The notes beneath the pieces are model-generated. The model was not told the DNA's origin. It did not search any database and saw nothing but the letters and a program-made list of their open reading frames with translations. From contig JACZWC010000002.1 of the NCBI GenBank assembly GCA_022572355.1, forward strand, positions 62,001-126,000: 64,000 nt of DNA, in the 5' to 3' direction. The DNA is from Bacteroidota bacterium. GTDB lineage: Bacteria; Bacteroidota; Bacteroidia; NORP154. Both the position numbers and the translations under genes were made by a program. Below, piece by piece: positions 8,391-16,017 of the stretch (within the stretch, counting starts at the first letter, position 1; the number at the start of each line of letters is the position of its first letter).

Positions 8391-8862
8391 ACGATGACTA
8401 TGACGATGACGATGACTTTTGATTGTGTGATCGCAATAGATACGCTGCAAATTTACGGAATCGTTTGGCCAGGCTACTGGCTTTATCTAGGACTTGTTGG
8501 TGTTCTTTGCCATCTATATATCTATCATCTAAAGCACAATCCATGCAGCTAACTACTTCATCGAGTGAAGTATGGGCACGATTAACGTATACTCGAGTGT
8601 CCTTATCGCTGTTCCTATTGGATCCTTCGGCCAGATTCAAAACTATTGAGTTTAAAGCTCTTTTCGCCTGGTCCACCAATCTATACTGTTCTTCCTTAGG
8701 AAACCCATTCAATAAACCATTGACAAATCCTCTAAATTTTCTGGAGTCTGTGTAAATATCCCATTCCTTAAACCTAAAGCCATAATCCATTTCCGGCTCT
8801 GCAATTTCCTCTGATAATTCTTTGCTCATCTTTTCGGTCATTGTCATGGTCAATGTCATTGT
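8391..8862. repeat. Inverted-repeat cassette enclosing the S23 four-helix-bundle gene
   Basis: The left end (8391-8416) and the right end (8837-8862) are 26-bp inverted repeats built from a degenerate ATGACN hexamer; 21 of 26 positions pair. The enclosed gene begins inside the right arm and ends inside the left arm. The cassette sits between two co-directional HMGL-family genes, 31 bp after one start and 8 bp from the other's stop, as if inserted in an operon. A gene-less inverted repeat of the same motif is at 22439-22505. No transposase is present. Confidence 0.7.
8398..8859 (-). CDS. Four-helix bundle protein (S23 / 23S rRNA intervening-sequence protein family)
   Basis: 153 residues. The core FKEWDIYTDSRKFRGFVNGL, QYRLVDQAKRALNSIVLNLAEGSNR and HTSLDEVVSCMDCAL is the classic S23 family pattern (helix 1 basic, 'R(A/S)x(S/N)SIxxNLAEG', then a helix with ELxxxL-like spacing). 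Homologues are encoded in 23S rRNA intervening sequences and are related to the Avd accessory protein of diversity-generating retroelements; function is not settled and may involve RNA binding. The first residues (MTLTMTMTEKM) and last five serines are translated from the flanking inverted repeats. True start could be any of the first three Met codons. Confidence 0.88.
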   Translation of the reverse strand: MTLTMTMTEKMSKELSEEIAEPEMDYGFRFKEWDIYTDSRKFRGFVNGLLNGFPKEEQYRLVDQAKRALNSIVLNLAEGSNRNSDKDTRVYVNRAHTSLDEVVSCMDCALDDRYIDGKEHQQVLDKASSLAKRFRKFAAYLLRSHNQKSSSSS

Positions 8863-8870
8863 AATTTTAT

Positions 8871-9734
8871 TTATGAAATAAAATTATGAAATGTTACTAA
8901 TGATTTAATGTAAGCTTCCTCAAAAGCATTCTTATCCAGTTCGGCAGTTTCGCCCTGCTCTTCCAGATATTCTATCAAATTTACGGTTTTCATATTACCT
9001 GCCAAATCATCTTGCTCAGCCATTGGGCATCCTCCCAAGCCTAAAATAACGGTGTCGAACCTCTTGCAACCATTTTGATAAGCGGCATCTATCTGATCAT
9101 GCCAGTCGGTGAGGTTGGTATGCAAATGAAAACCGAATTCTATTTCTGAATATGCGTCAACAACCCTCGCAAAAGTGTTCGTGATATGCTCAGCCGTCGA
9201 AACACCAATAGTATCTGACAGGGGAATACATTTAACTCCCAATTCTGATAGCTGACCAACGCTGTCTTCCACGATATTTACACTCCACTCATCGTCATAT
9301 GGATTTCCAAATCCCATGGACAAATAAACGACCAACTCTTTGCTTTTTCTGTCGCAGAGTTCGAGCATATCCTTGATATTGTTGAGAGATTTACCTATAT
9401 CAGAATTTATATTCTTCCTGAGAAAGGAAGGAGAAACTGAATGAGGATAACCCAGACAGTCGACAAGATCAAATGATGCGGCCTGTTCTGCTCCACGCCG
9501 GTTGGCTATAATAGCCAGTAGTTTTGTAGATGAATCCCCCTTGTCAATCATCCCGAGAACTTCCTCGGTATCTCTCAACTGCGGAATTGCAACAGGAGAT
9601 ACAAAGCTTCCAAAATCAATGGTATCGAACCCAACTTTTAGAAGCGTATTGATGTAATCAGCTTTGACTTTCGTTTCAATGAACTCTGGAAGGCCCTGCA
9701 TGGCGTCTCTGGGGCATTCAATAATTTTCACCAT
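8871..9734 (-). CDS. Hydroxymethylglutaryl-CoA lyase
   Basis: 287 residues. All key HMG-CoA lyase features are present: R9-D10 in PRDAMQG, the metal ligands H203 and H205 in GFHLHTN, and the signature GLGGCPMA with catalytic Cys236 followed by LAGNMKT. The enzyme cleaves HMG-CoA to acetyl-CoA and acetoacetate in leucine degradation, using a divalent metal in the cytosol. Family members are about 300 residues, so this is full length. It lies upstream of the S23 cassette and the non-canonical paralogue, all on the same strand, which suggests an operon later interrupted by the cassette. Confidence 0.92.
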   Translation of the reverse strand: MVKIIECPRDAMQGLPEFIETKVKADYINTLLKVGFDTIDFGSFVSPVAIPQLRDTEEVLGMIDKGDSSTKLLAIIANRRGAEQAASFDLVDCLGYPHSVSPSFLRKNINSDIGKSLNNIKDMLELCDRKSKELVVYLSMGFGNPYDDEWSVNIVEDSVGQLSELGVKCIPLSDTIGVSTAEHITNTFARVVDAYSEIEFGFHLHTNLTDWHDQIDAAYQNGCKRFDTVILGLGGCPMAEQDDLAGNMKTVNLIEYLEEQGETAELDKNAFEEAYIKSLVTFHNFIS

Positions 9735-9865
9735 AACAGTCCATTCTTAACCTGATTACGAAAGTACAAATTCCACAATAGATGAACGTCTACATAATCA
9801 GCTTATGTTATAGATGGTTAGCACGGAATAAGTGTGCAGTTCTACCGCGGTTCTTGACCTTCACA

Positions 9866-9897
9866 TTTGATTAAGTCCTAATTTTTTCGTATTATTG
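9866..9897 (+). promoter_or_regulatory. Bacteroidetes-type promoter for the SprB-repeat gene
   Basis: TTTG at 9866-9869 and TATTATTG at 9890-9897 are separated by 20 bp, matching the TTTG-N19-23-TAnnTTTG promoter of Bacteroidetes with a single mismatch in the -7 box. The start codon at 9919 lies about 22 bp downstream, leaving a short leader. The site also supports ATG 9919 over the upstream TTG at 9895, which would fall in the promoter. Confidence 0.6.
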
Positions 9898-9918
9898 TTA
9901 TACACAAACCTCTGTATT

Positions 9919-12831
9919 ATGAAATCTCCCATACTGTTAATTAGCCTTCTGAGCATTGTTCTTTTTTGCTGTCCCACAATACTAAAAGCACAATTAGTTG
10001 TAACAATTACATCGACAAATTGTTCCTGTAACGGAATGTGCGATGGCACTCTTGTAGCTTCCGCCTCTGGCGGGACGGTGCCGTACACATATATTTGGAA
10101 TGATCCAAGTATGCAAACCAATGCCATTGCTACGGGGTTATGCGCAGGGGCATATACTATTGTTGTGATGGATGGCGTTGGCGATACAAGCAGCGCTGTC
10201 GCTGTTGTTACGGAGCCATCATTGGTAGTGGTAACGGTAAGTGTGTTAGATGCAAGTTGCACGAATTGTTGTGACGGGAGCGCAACGGCTACAACAACCG
10301 GCGGCTTTGCACCTTATACGTATTCATGGAATGACAGCTTGATGCAAACTACTCCAACTGCAACAAACCTATGTGTCGGAGTTGTGTGTGTCACTGTATA
10401 TGATGCAAACGGATGTGCAGATACCGTGTGTATAACAGTGGCTGACTCGGGATGTGCATTCAGCGTTTCAGCATCCTCCACCAATATTACAACTTGTGGC
10501 GGTAGTGATGGTACCGCAACGATCGCGCCAAGTGGAGGCACGCCACCATATATCTATAGTTGGTCTAATGCCGATACATCGCAAACCATAACCAATCTGA
10601 GCGCTGGCACCTATACCTGTGCCGTTACGGATGCGAATAGTTGCACAGCAACGGCATCAGTGGTGGTTACTGATCCAGGATCGATAACCTTAACCCTGAC
10701 CTCGGTTGACGAAAATTGCTTTATGTGTTGCGATGGTTCCGCAACAGCTGTTGTTTCCGGAGGAGTTTCTCCTTATACCTATTTATGGAATGATAGCTCG
10801 GCCGCCCCTACTGCGGTCAACTTATGTTCTGGGAATTATTGTGTGACGGTCACCGATAATAACGGATGTACTACTAACGGATGTATTACAGTTACAGATT
10901 CCAGTGGGTGTACATTGTCAGCCAATATCAGCTCGATGACAGCCAGTTGTGGCAATTGTGATGGAAGCGCCACGGCAAGTCCCAGCGGAGGAACTGCTCC
11001 TTATACTTATTTATGGAATGATCCCAACAATCAATTCAATGCTGTTGCCACAGGCCTCTGTCCCGGGACTTATTCTGTAGTAATAACGGATGCTGCCGGC
11101 TGTACTTCGACAAATACTGTGACGATCGGCACAGGAGCTTCTTTTACCGTTTCAATAGCCACGGTTGATGAATCTTGTTTGGGTGCCTGCGATGGAAGCG
11201 CCACTGCGACGGTTTCGGGCGGAACTTCGCCTTATACCTACAACTGGAGCGATAGCGTCTCTACAGGTGCGACAGCAATTAATTTATGTTCTAACAACAT
11301 GATGTATACGTTAGCGGTATTAGACGCTAACAGCTGTGCCGGTTATGCTGATTCAATTGTCATTTCCACACAGAGTTCTATTGCGGCAACCGTAACTTCA
11401 ACTAATGCAACATGTGGACAATGTGATGGAACCGCTTCGATCACTGCAACCAGTGGTGTGTCGCCTTATACATATTTATGGTCTAACGGAGCAAGTACCC
11501 AAAGTGTGTCAAACCTTTGTGTCGGAAGTTATGGTGTTACGCTCACCGATGCTGTAGGTTGCGCAGGCATTTATAATCTTGTTATATCTGCAACGGCCTC
11601 CTTTAGTGTAAATATTACCACCATTGATGACTGTTCCAATACCTGTAGTGGAAGCGCAACAGCAACACCGTCAGGGGGCACACCACCGTATACTTATCTG
11701 TGGAGTGATAGTAGCATGTCAGCAACAGCAACCGGGTTGTGCTATAACATGTTATACACTGTAATGGTTGCTGATATAAGCGGGTGCAGCGTTGTATCTA
11801 CAATAAATATGGTTTGCGACAGCGTTTGGCCGGGTGATGCCAACGATGATAATATTGCCAATAACCTCGATATCCTGGCTATAGGTATAGGATCCGGCGC
11901 AACGGGCCCAGTGCGTGTTGGAGCAAACATCAATTGGGTACCTCAATCGGCAGCCAACTGGACCAATTCGCTGAGTAACGGCGCAAATTACAAACATGTG
12001 GACTGCAACGGTGACGGGATTATCAATGATGCGGATACGACAGCCGTGATCACCAATTATGGGTTCACTCATAACAAAACATCAATTTCACCTTCCGCTA
12101 CCGCAGCGGATCCGGAACTGATATTGAATATATTAACAGATACAGTGGGGCTCAACACAATGGTTACTGTCTCTGTTGAACTTGGTACACCATCCGTTCC
12201 CGCAAATTCAGTTTATGGTCTTGCCTTCACAATTAATTTTAATTCTAATCTGATAGATGGAAATTCGCTGAAATTTGACTTTAGCGGATCCTGGTTGGGA
12301 AACATGGGTACAGATATGATCGGGATTGCATATGGTTCACCCAGCAATGGAATAATGGATGTGGGTATGTGCAGGACTGATCAAAACAATATATCCGGAA
12401 ATGGGCAGATTGGTTTGTTCACTTTTTCTACTATTGGTAGTATGCCTTCGGGATCAGTGTCAACGCTGGGCCTTTCGCTGAGTGATGTCATGTTGATTTC
12501 AAGCGATGAAACAGTGTCGGCAGTCAATTTAAGTGCAGATTCTGTGGTTGTTACCGGTATTGACAGGAACACAGGTTTTGATGAGTTTTTAATAGGTATT
12601 TACCCCAACCCATTTTCAACAACTACGACAGTCACTGTAGATGGTTTAGATGCACACAGCAATGCTTCATTAGAGATGTATACCCTACTTGGTGAACATG
12701 TCAAATCACTCTACGGAAGTGAAGGCAATAAATTTGTGATTGATAGGGATCAGTTGCCGTGTGGAATTTATTTCTTCAACATCAAGGTGGAAAACAGATT
12801 GATCGGCACTGGGAAGTTAGTGGTCAACTAA
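9919..12831 (+). CDS. Secreted SprB-repeat protein with dockerin-like and cohesin-like regions and T9SS type A sorting domain
   Basis: 970 residues. Signal peptide MKSPILLISLLSIVLFCC... ends near LKAQ. Eight Cys-containing SprB repeats of about 75 residues follow (pattern C-x2-CDGSAT-x-SGG-x-PYTYLWND ... LCAGTY-x-V-x-D-x-GC). Next come two calcium-loop segments resembling a dockerin (GDANDDNIANNLDIL and DCNGDGIINDADTTAVI), then a cohesin-like beta-sandwich (VTVSVELGTP...VYGLAFTINFNSNLI). The final 80 residues (YPNPFSTTTTVTV ... GKLVVN) are a T9SS type A sorting domain. Predicted to be a cell-surface filament or adhesin. Its 3' end overlaps the convergent SRPBCC gene by 4 bp. Confidence 0.88.
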   Translation: MKSPILLISLLSIVLFCCPTILKAQLVVTITSTNCSCNGMCDGTLVASASGGTVPYTYIWNDPSMQTNAIATGLCAGAYTIVVMDGVGDTSSAVAVVTEPSLVVVTVSVLDASCTNCCDGSATATTTGGFAPYTYSWNDSLMQTTPTATNLCVGVVCVTVYDANGCADTVCITVADSGCAFSVSASSTNITTCGGSDGTATIAPSGGTPPYIYSWSNADTSQTITNLSAGTYTCAVTDANSCTATASVVVTDPGSITLTLTSVDENCFMCCDGSATAVVSGGVSPYTYLWNDSSAAPTAVNLCSGNYCVTVTDNNGCTTNGCITVTDSSGCTLSANISSMTASCGNCDGSATASPSGGTAPYTYLWNDPNNQFNAVATGLCPGTYSVVITDAAGCTSTNTVTIGTGASFTVSIATVDESCLGACDGSATATVSGGTSPYTYNWSDSVSTGATAINLCSNNMMYTLAVLDANSCAGYADSIVISTQSSIAATVTSTNATCGQCDGTASITATSGVSPYTYLWSNGASTQSVSNLCVGSYGVTLTDAVGCAGIYNLVISATASFSVNITTIDDCSNTCSGSATATPSGGTPPYTYLWSDSSMSATATGLCYNMLYTVMVADISGCSVVSTINMVCDSVWPGDANDDNIANNLDILAIGIGSGATGPVRVGANINWVPQSAANWTNSLSNGANYKHVDCNGDGIINDADTTAVITNYGFTHNKTSISPSATAADPELILNILTDTVGLNTMVTVSVELGTPSVPANSVYGLAFTINFNSNLIDGNSLKFDFSGSWLGNMGTDMIGIAYGSPSNGIMDVGMCRTDQNNISGNGQIGLFTFSTIGSMPSGSVSTLGLSLSDVMLISSDETVSAVNLSADSVVVTGIDRNTGFDEFLIGIYPNPFSTTTTVTVDGLDAHSNASLEMYTLLGEHVKSLYGSEGNKFVIDRDQLPCGIYFFNIKVENRLIGTGKLVVN

Positions 12832-13223
12832 GGGGTTTTGTCAAAATAAGCTTTCATGGGTGTGAAATAATGATTCTCCCAGCCCAGCATGTAATTCGGT
12901 TGATCGTCGGGAATGTTGGAATGTTCAAGTGTGAGCAAACAGCCATCTTCCGTTGAAGTCAGCGTAATCTCAATTCTCGAATCCTCATCATCTTCACCAA
13001 ATTCAGTGGTGCGCCAGGATTGTACAATCAGGGCATTTGATTCTAACTCGAGGTTGGTACCAGAAATATAGCCGCCCCACGCTGTAAATATTTCACCTAC
13101 TTGGTTTGTTCCAGTAGCTTCTCCTCCCGTCATTGCGCTGTGCTCTACTCCATCCAGCCAGGAATTGTATATTCTCTCCGGAGAAACTGAAAATTGAGCT
13201 GAAGTTGTGAATTCTGTTATCAT
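12828..13223 (-). CDS. SRPBCC (AHSA1/START-like) domain protein
   Basis: 131 residues, single domain. The sequence follows the AHSA1-type helix-grip layout: the opening strand FTTSAQFSVSPERIYNSWLDG, the glycine-rich strand FTAWGGYISGTN, the VQSWRTTEFG strand and the C-terminal helix YMLGWENHYFTPMKAYFD. Members bind hydrophobic ligands or act as Hsp90 ATPase activators; the ligand cannot be deduced. No signal peptide, so cytosolic. The next gene upstream (PaaI thioesterase) ends 4 bp before its start, so they are probably co-transcribed. Confidence 0.85.
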   Translation of the reverse strand: MITEFTTSAQFSVSPERIYNSWLDGVEHSAMTGGEATGTNQVGEIFTAWGGYISGTNLELESNALIVQSWRTTEFGEDDEDSRIEITLTSTEDGCLLTLEHSNIPDDQPNYMLGWENHYFTPMKAYFDKTP

Positions 13224-13227
13224 TGGT

Positions 13228-13674
13228 TTATTTGGTCGGTTTGTCTGTATTTACGATGTTAAAAGTTGCACTAACCATGGCGCTAGGCTCTTCGGATTCA
13301 TTCACATAAATAAAACCGTGTACCACACAAATTTTCTTTCCACGAAACACTACTTCAGTTCTTGCCAATAAATCATCACCAAGCTGAATAGGCCTTAAGT
13401 AATTTACCTTCAGTTCCACTGTCGAGCAAAAATCCGTTTTATTCATAGTTGTGAACACCGCCGCACCACAGGCAAAATCAAAAAAGCCTGATATTACACC
13501 TCCGTGAACCGTTCCGGCCGGAGAGAGATGGTCGTTACGAATTTTCAATGCTGATTTTGCAAATCTGCCTTCTTTGCTGAATTCCGTCACTGAATATCCC
13601 ATCCATTCCCCAAACTTGTCGGGGTGCTTAAATTGGGTTAAATCTAATTCTGCTGTAAGTTCTCCTGCATCCAT
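13228..13674 (-). CDS. PaaI-family hotdog acyl-CoA thioesterase
   Basis: 148 residues. The hotdog helix and its preceding loop read GTVHGGVISGFFDFACGAA, the PaaI/YbgC-type HGG motif, with the acidic Asp in the central helix acting as nucleophile or base in the family. The strand VELKVNYLRPIQLGDDLLARTEV is the second conserved block. Likely hydrolyses acyl- or aryl-CoA esters in the cytosol. A Lys-rich end (VNTDKPTK) follows the last strand. It precedes the SRPBCC gene by 4 bp in an operon. The gap upstream holds an inverted-repeat element rather than a clear promoter. Confidence 0.88.
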   Translation of the reverse strand: MDAGELTAELDLTQFKHPDKFGEWMGYSVTEFSKEGRFAKSALKIRNDHLSPAGTVHGGVISGFFDFACGAAVFTTMNKTDFCSTVELKVNYLRPIQLGDDLLARTEVVFRGKKICVVHGFIYVNESEEPSAMVSATFNIVNTDKPTK

Positions 13675-13744
13675 GCTTTTATCTATTACCTTTTAAAAAC
13701 TTGTTTTTTTAGCAAAGTTTTTCCGTATTTATACTTAAGGTCAC

Positions 13745-13833
13745 TGGAATGATGGAATATTGGAATGATAGAATGATAGAAAAAAGTTTCCCATATGACA
13801 CCCATTATTCCAATATTCCAATGTTCCATTTTT
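13745..13833. repeat. Gene-less inverted repeat of GGAATATT-type units
   Basis: The left arm lies within 13745-13780 and the right arm within 13804-13833. About 24 bp pair, with roughly 20 matches centred on GGAATATTGGAAT. The arms themselves consist of degenerate direct repeats of a GGAATGAT-like octamer. The layout copies that of the S23 cassette ends, but only some 23 bp lie between the arms. It fills most of the 177-bp gap between pyrD and the PaaI thioesterase gene. Confidence 0.6.
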
Positions 13834-13851
13834 GTTTACAGCTTCGCTGCT

Positions 13852-14760
13852 TTATGACTTTAACTGCCCCTTTAATTCAAGTATATTTTTTAACCCATTT
13901 TCTGTGCAATAATCCTCTAATTCTTGCAAAATATCAACTCCAATGTTGGGATTGATATAGTTGGTAGTTCCAATTTGCACCATGTGGGAACCGGCGAGGA
14001 TGAACTCAAGGACGTCTTCCGCTGAGGCAATTCCACCCAATCCCATAATAGGAATACTCAACACTTTATAGAGTTTGTGAACATTGGCCAGCGCTATGGG
14101 TTTGATGGCGGGCCCAGACAATCCGCCAAAGACCGTATGCAACTTCACACTTTTCTTTTTCACATCTATTCCCATTCCCACCACGGTATTGATTGCGCTC
14201 ACTGCATCTGCACCGCCATCCTGTGCCGCCATCCCTATTTCTTCAATTGACGTGACGTTGGGGCTCAATTTCATGATCAGCAGCTTTGAAGTCCTTTTGC
14301 GCATTTCTTTGGTTAGCTTTTCGGTCATATGGCAGCTAACGCCAAATTCCATTCCCCCTTCCTTAACATTCGGGCAGGAAATGTTGATCTCATAACCAAT
14401 ATGGTTTCCATTTGCCTCTTCCAGTATTTCCATAGTTTCGAGGTAGTCTTTCATGCTAGACCCTGCAATATTCACGATCACCTGCGTCTTCAAGTTGTTG
14501 AGAAATGGAAGTTTCTCTTTGCAGTACAGCTCCACACCTACGTTGGCGAGCCCGATGGAATTGAGCATTCCCGAAGGAGTTTCCGCAATGCGTGGCAACG
14601 GATTCCCTTCACGTGGCTGTCGTGTTACAGATTTCGTGACGATACCACCAAGCCGGTTGACTTCAGCCAGTCCCTCTACCTCATTGCCATAGCCGTAGGT
14701 ACCGCTTGCTACGGTAATCGGGGAAGCAAATGTTATATCTCCTAATTTAACTTCTAGCAT
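13852..14760 (-). CDS. pyrD: Dihydroorotate dehydrogenase class 1B, catalytic subunit
   Basis: 302 residues. FMN barrel with the class 1 catalytic cysteine at Cys129 in NISCPNVKEGG, the substrate loop SIGLANVGV, and the FMN phosphate site GLGGIASAEDV near the C-terminus. Oxidises dihydroorotate to orotate in de novo pyrimidine synthesis. The class 1B assignment, NAD-linked and needing an iron-sulfur subunit, is supported by the pyrK gene immediately upstream on the same strand (76-bp gap). Starts at ATG 14760 (MLEVKLGDI), which matches the usual N-terminus. Full length. Confidence 0.94.
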   Translation of the reverse strand: MLEVKLGDITFASPITVASGTYGYGNEVEGLAEVNRLGGIVTKSVTRQPREGNPLPRIAETPSGMLNSIGLANVGVELYCKEKLPFLNNLKTQVIVNIAGSSMKDYLETMEILEEANGNHIGYEINISCPNVKEGGMEFGVSCHMTEKLTKEMRKRTSKLLIMKLSPNVTSIEEIGMAAQDGGADAVSAINTVVGMGIDVKKKSVKLHTVFGGLSGPAIKPIALANVHKLYKVLSIPIMGLGGIASAEDVLEFILAGSHMVQIGTTNYINPNIGVDILQELEDYCTENGLKNILELKGQLKS

Positions 14761-14836
14761 TTATCGTTGTCAATAGTTAACGGTATTCTGCTCACAGAGC
14801 CAATACCTGATGCCTATTACTTCATAGCTTTTACTT

Positions 14837-15634
14837 TTACAAATAACACGTTTTTATCTCATTGGCCTTAAATATGGGCCCATCCATACAGACTAATCCA
14901 TATTTTTCCCTGTACGAACTTGCTTTTTGCTCCTTTGGTACATATTCCATGCTGCAGCCCTGACAAATCCCAATGCCACACGCCATTACTGTTTCAAGTG
15001 CAATATCGCATTCAATATTCTTATCAAGCGCATAATCTTTCATAGCTTCCATCATGGGCGCCGGACCGCATACAAACAGTTTCGTATCTGATAGATCCTG
15101 TTTTTCAGCTATTGTATCCACGGCTGCTACAACGTTGCCTTTAATACCATATGAACCGTCATCTGTTGTCATTAGTATTTTTGAATCGGGATCGTGCTCA
15201 ATAAAATGTTCATCGGCGGTTCTGGAACCCATGATCATATAGTGATCTAAGTTTTTCGACTTCAATGTATTGTGAAGAAAGAATATAGGGGCTATTCCCA
15301 CACCACCGCCAATTATGATAGGTATTTTATCAAAATCCTCCCAATAATTACCCAGTGGGCCAATAATATCTACTTCCACACCATTTTCCCAGGATCGCAT
15401 GTATTCGGTTCCGTCGCCAACTACTTTATAGATGATGCTTAAATTTCCCCCCTCTGTTCCGGATACACTCATAGGCCTCCTCATGACTTTTGGCCAATCT
15501 CCTGAAGGAAGTATATTGATAAACTGCCCTGCCTTGATCATTGCAGCAATTTGAGGAGCGTGAAGGGTAGATTCGAAGGTATTCTCCGCTATTTCCCGAC
15601 TACCAGTGACCTTTGATATCTCCCTTAACGACAT
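14837..15634 (-). CDS. pyrK: Dihydroorotate dehydrogenase B, electron transfer subunit
   Basis: 265 residues. FAD-binding motif RRPMSV (52-57), the NAD-binding GGGVGIAPIFFL (109-120) and a CGPAPMM block of the ferredoxin-reductase fold, then a [2Fe-2S] site with Cys219, Cys224, Cys227 and Cys249 (C-x4-C-x2-C-x21-C), the exact spacing of PyrK. It passes electrons from PyrD's FMN through FAD and the cluster to NAD+. It is the first gene of the pyrK-pyrD pair. A possible promoter lies about 160 bp upstream. Confidence 0.94.
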   Translation of the reverse strand: MSLREISKVTGSREIAENTFESTLHAPQIAAMIKAGQFINILPSGDWPKVMRRPMSVSGTEGGNLSIIYKVVGDGTEYMRSWENGVEVDIIGPLGNYWEDFDKIPIIIGGGVGIAPIFFLHNTLKSKNLDHYMIMGSRTADEHFIEHDPDSKILMTTDDGSYGIKGNVVAAVDTIAEKQDLSDTKLFVCGPAPMMEAMKDYALDKNIECDIALETVMACGIGICQGCSMEYVPKEQKASSYREKYGLVCMDGPIFKANEIKTCYL

Positions 15635-15788
15635 TGCAGCTTATTTAGATCATAATAATCTGTAAACAAAATACTTACAGTATTTATTTGATCTTTAGAT
15701 TCAATACTAGATTCGGGGAAGTGAACGGCTAGAAAAGATGCATTAAGAGTGGAAAAAGTTGCGGAAATATCTCGATTCATACCGGGAT

Positions 15789-15826
15789 GCAAATATAGGT
15801 ATAATAAAGCTCAATTTAGCTTCAAA
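15789..15826 (-). promoter_or_regulatory. Candidate promoter for pyrK-pyrD
   Basis: On the minus strand TTTG (15826-15823) precedes TATATTTG (15797-15790) by 25 bp. The -7 box is a perfect TAnnTTTG; the spacer is slightly longer than the usual 19-23 bp. Transcription would start near 15782, leaving a leader of about 150 bases before pyrK. Confidence 0.35.
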
Positions 15827-15968
15827 TGCCATTGACCCTGGCATTGCCGGGCCCTCATATTCACTTGTTTCATTCTTAAACCGGGTGCACCTAACGGCTG
15901 TTGAGATACCTTAAGTCTAGGTATATAATCTTCTGAAATTCACATGTTCTCAATTAAAATAATATCAT

Positions 15969-15976
15969 TATTTTTG
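15969..15976 (+). promoter_or_regulatory. Candidate -7 box for the L19 gene
   Basis: TATTTTTG is an exact TAnnTTTG match, followed by C, 41 bp upstream of ATG 16018. A good -33 TTTG is not visible. The site sits at the right distance to transcribe the whole acidic extension, which supports the long form of L19. Confidence 0.5.
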
Positions 15977-16017
15977 CACCTGATTAAAAATCAATACCCG
16001 AACATAATAATAAAGTC

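Larger units (their letters stand above)
15635..16017. other. Intergenic region between divergent pyrK and rplS
   Basis: 383 bp without a convincing gene on either strand. It holds a candidate minus-strand promoter at 15789-15826 for pyrK and a candidate plus-strand -7 box at 15969-15976 for rplS. A GC-rich patch around 15838-15852 (CCTGGCATTGCCGGGCCC) has a short imperfect dyad but no T-run. No RNA gene or riboswitch was recognised, although the long pyrK leader could contain one. Confidence 0.5.

Noticed and set aside
9735..9865. Possible small RNA or leader in the gap before the SprB gene.
   Set aside because: No hairpin, conserved motif or open frame stood out; only the promoter could be supported.
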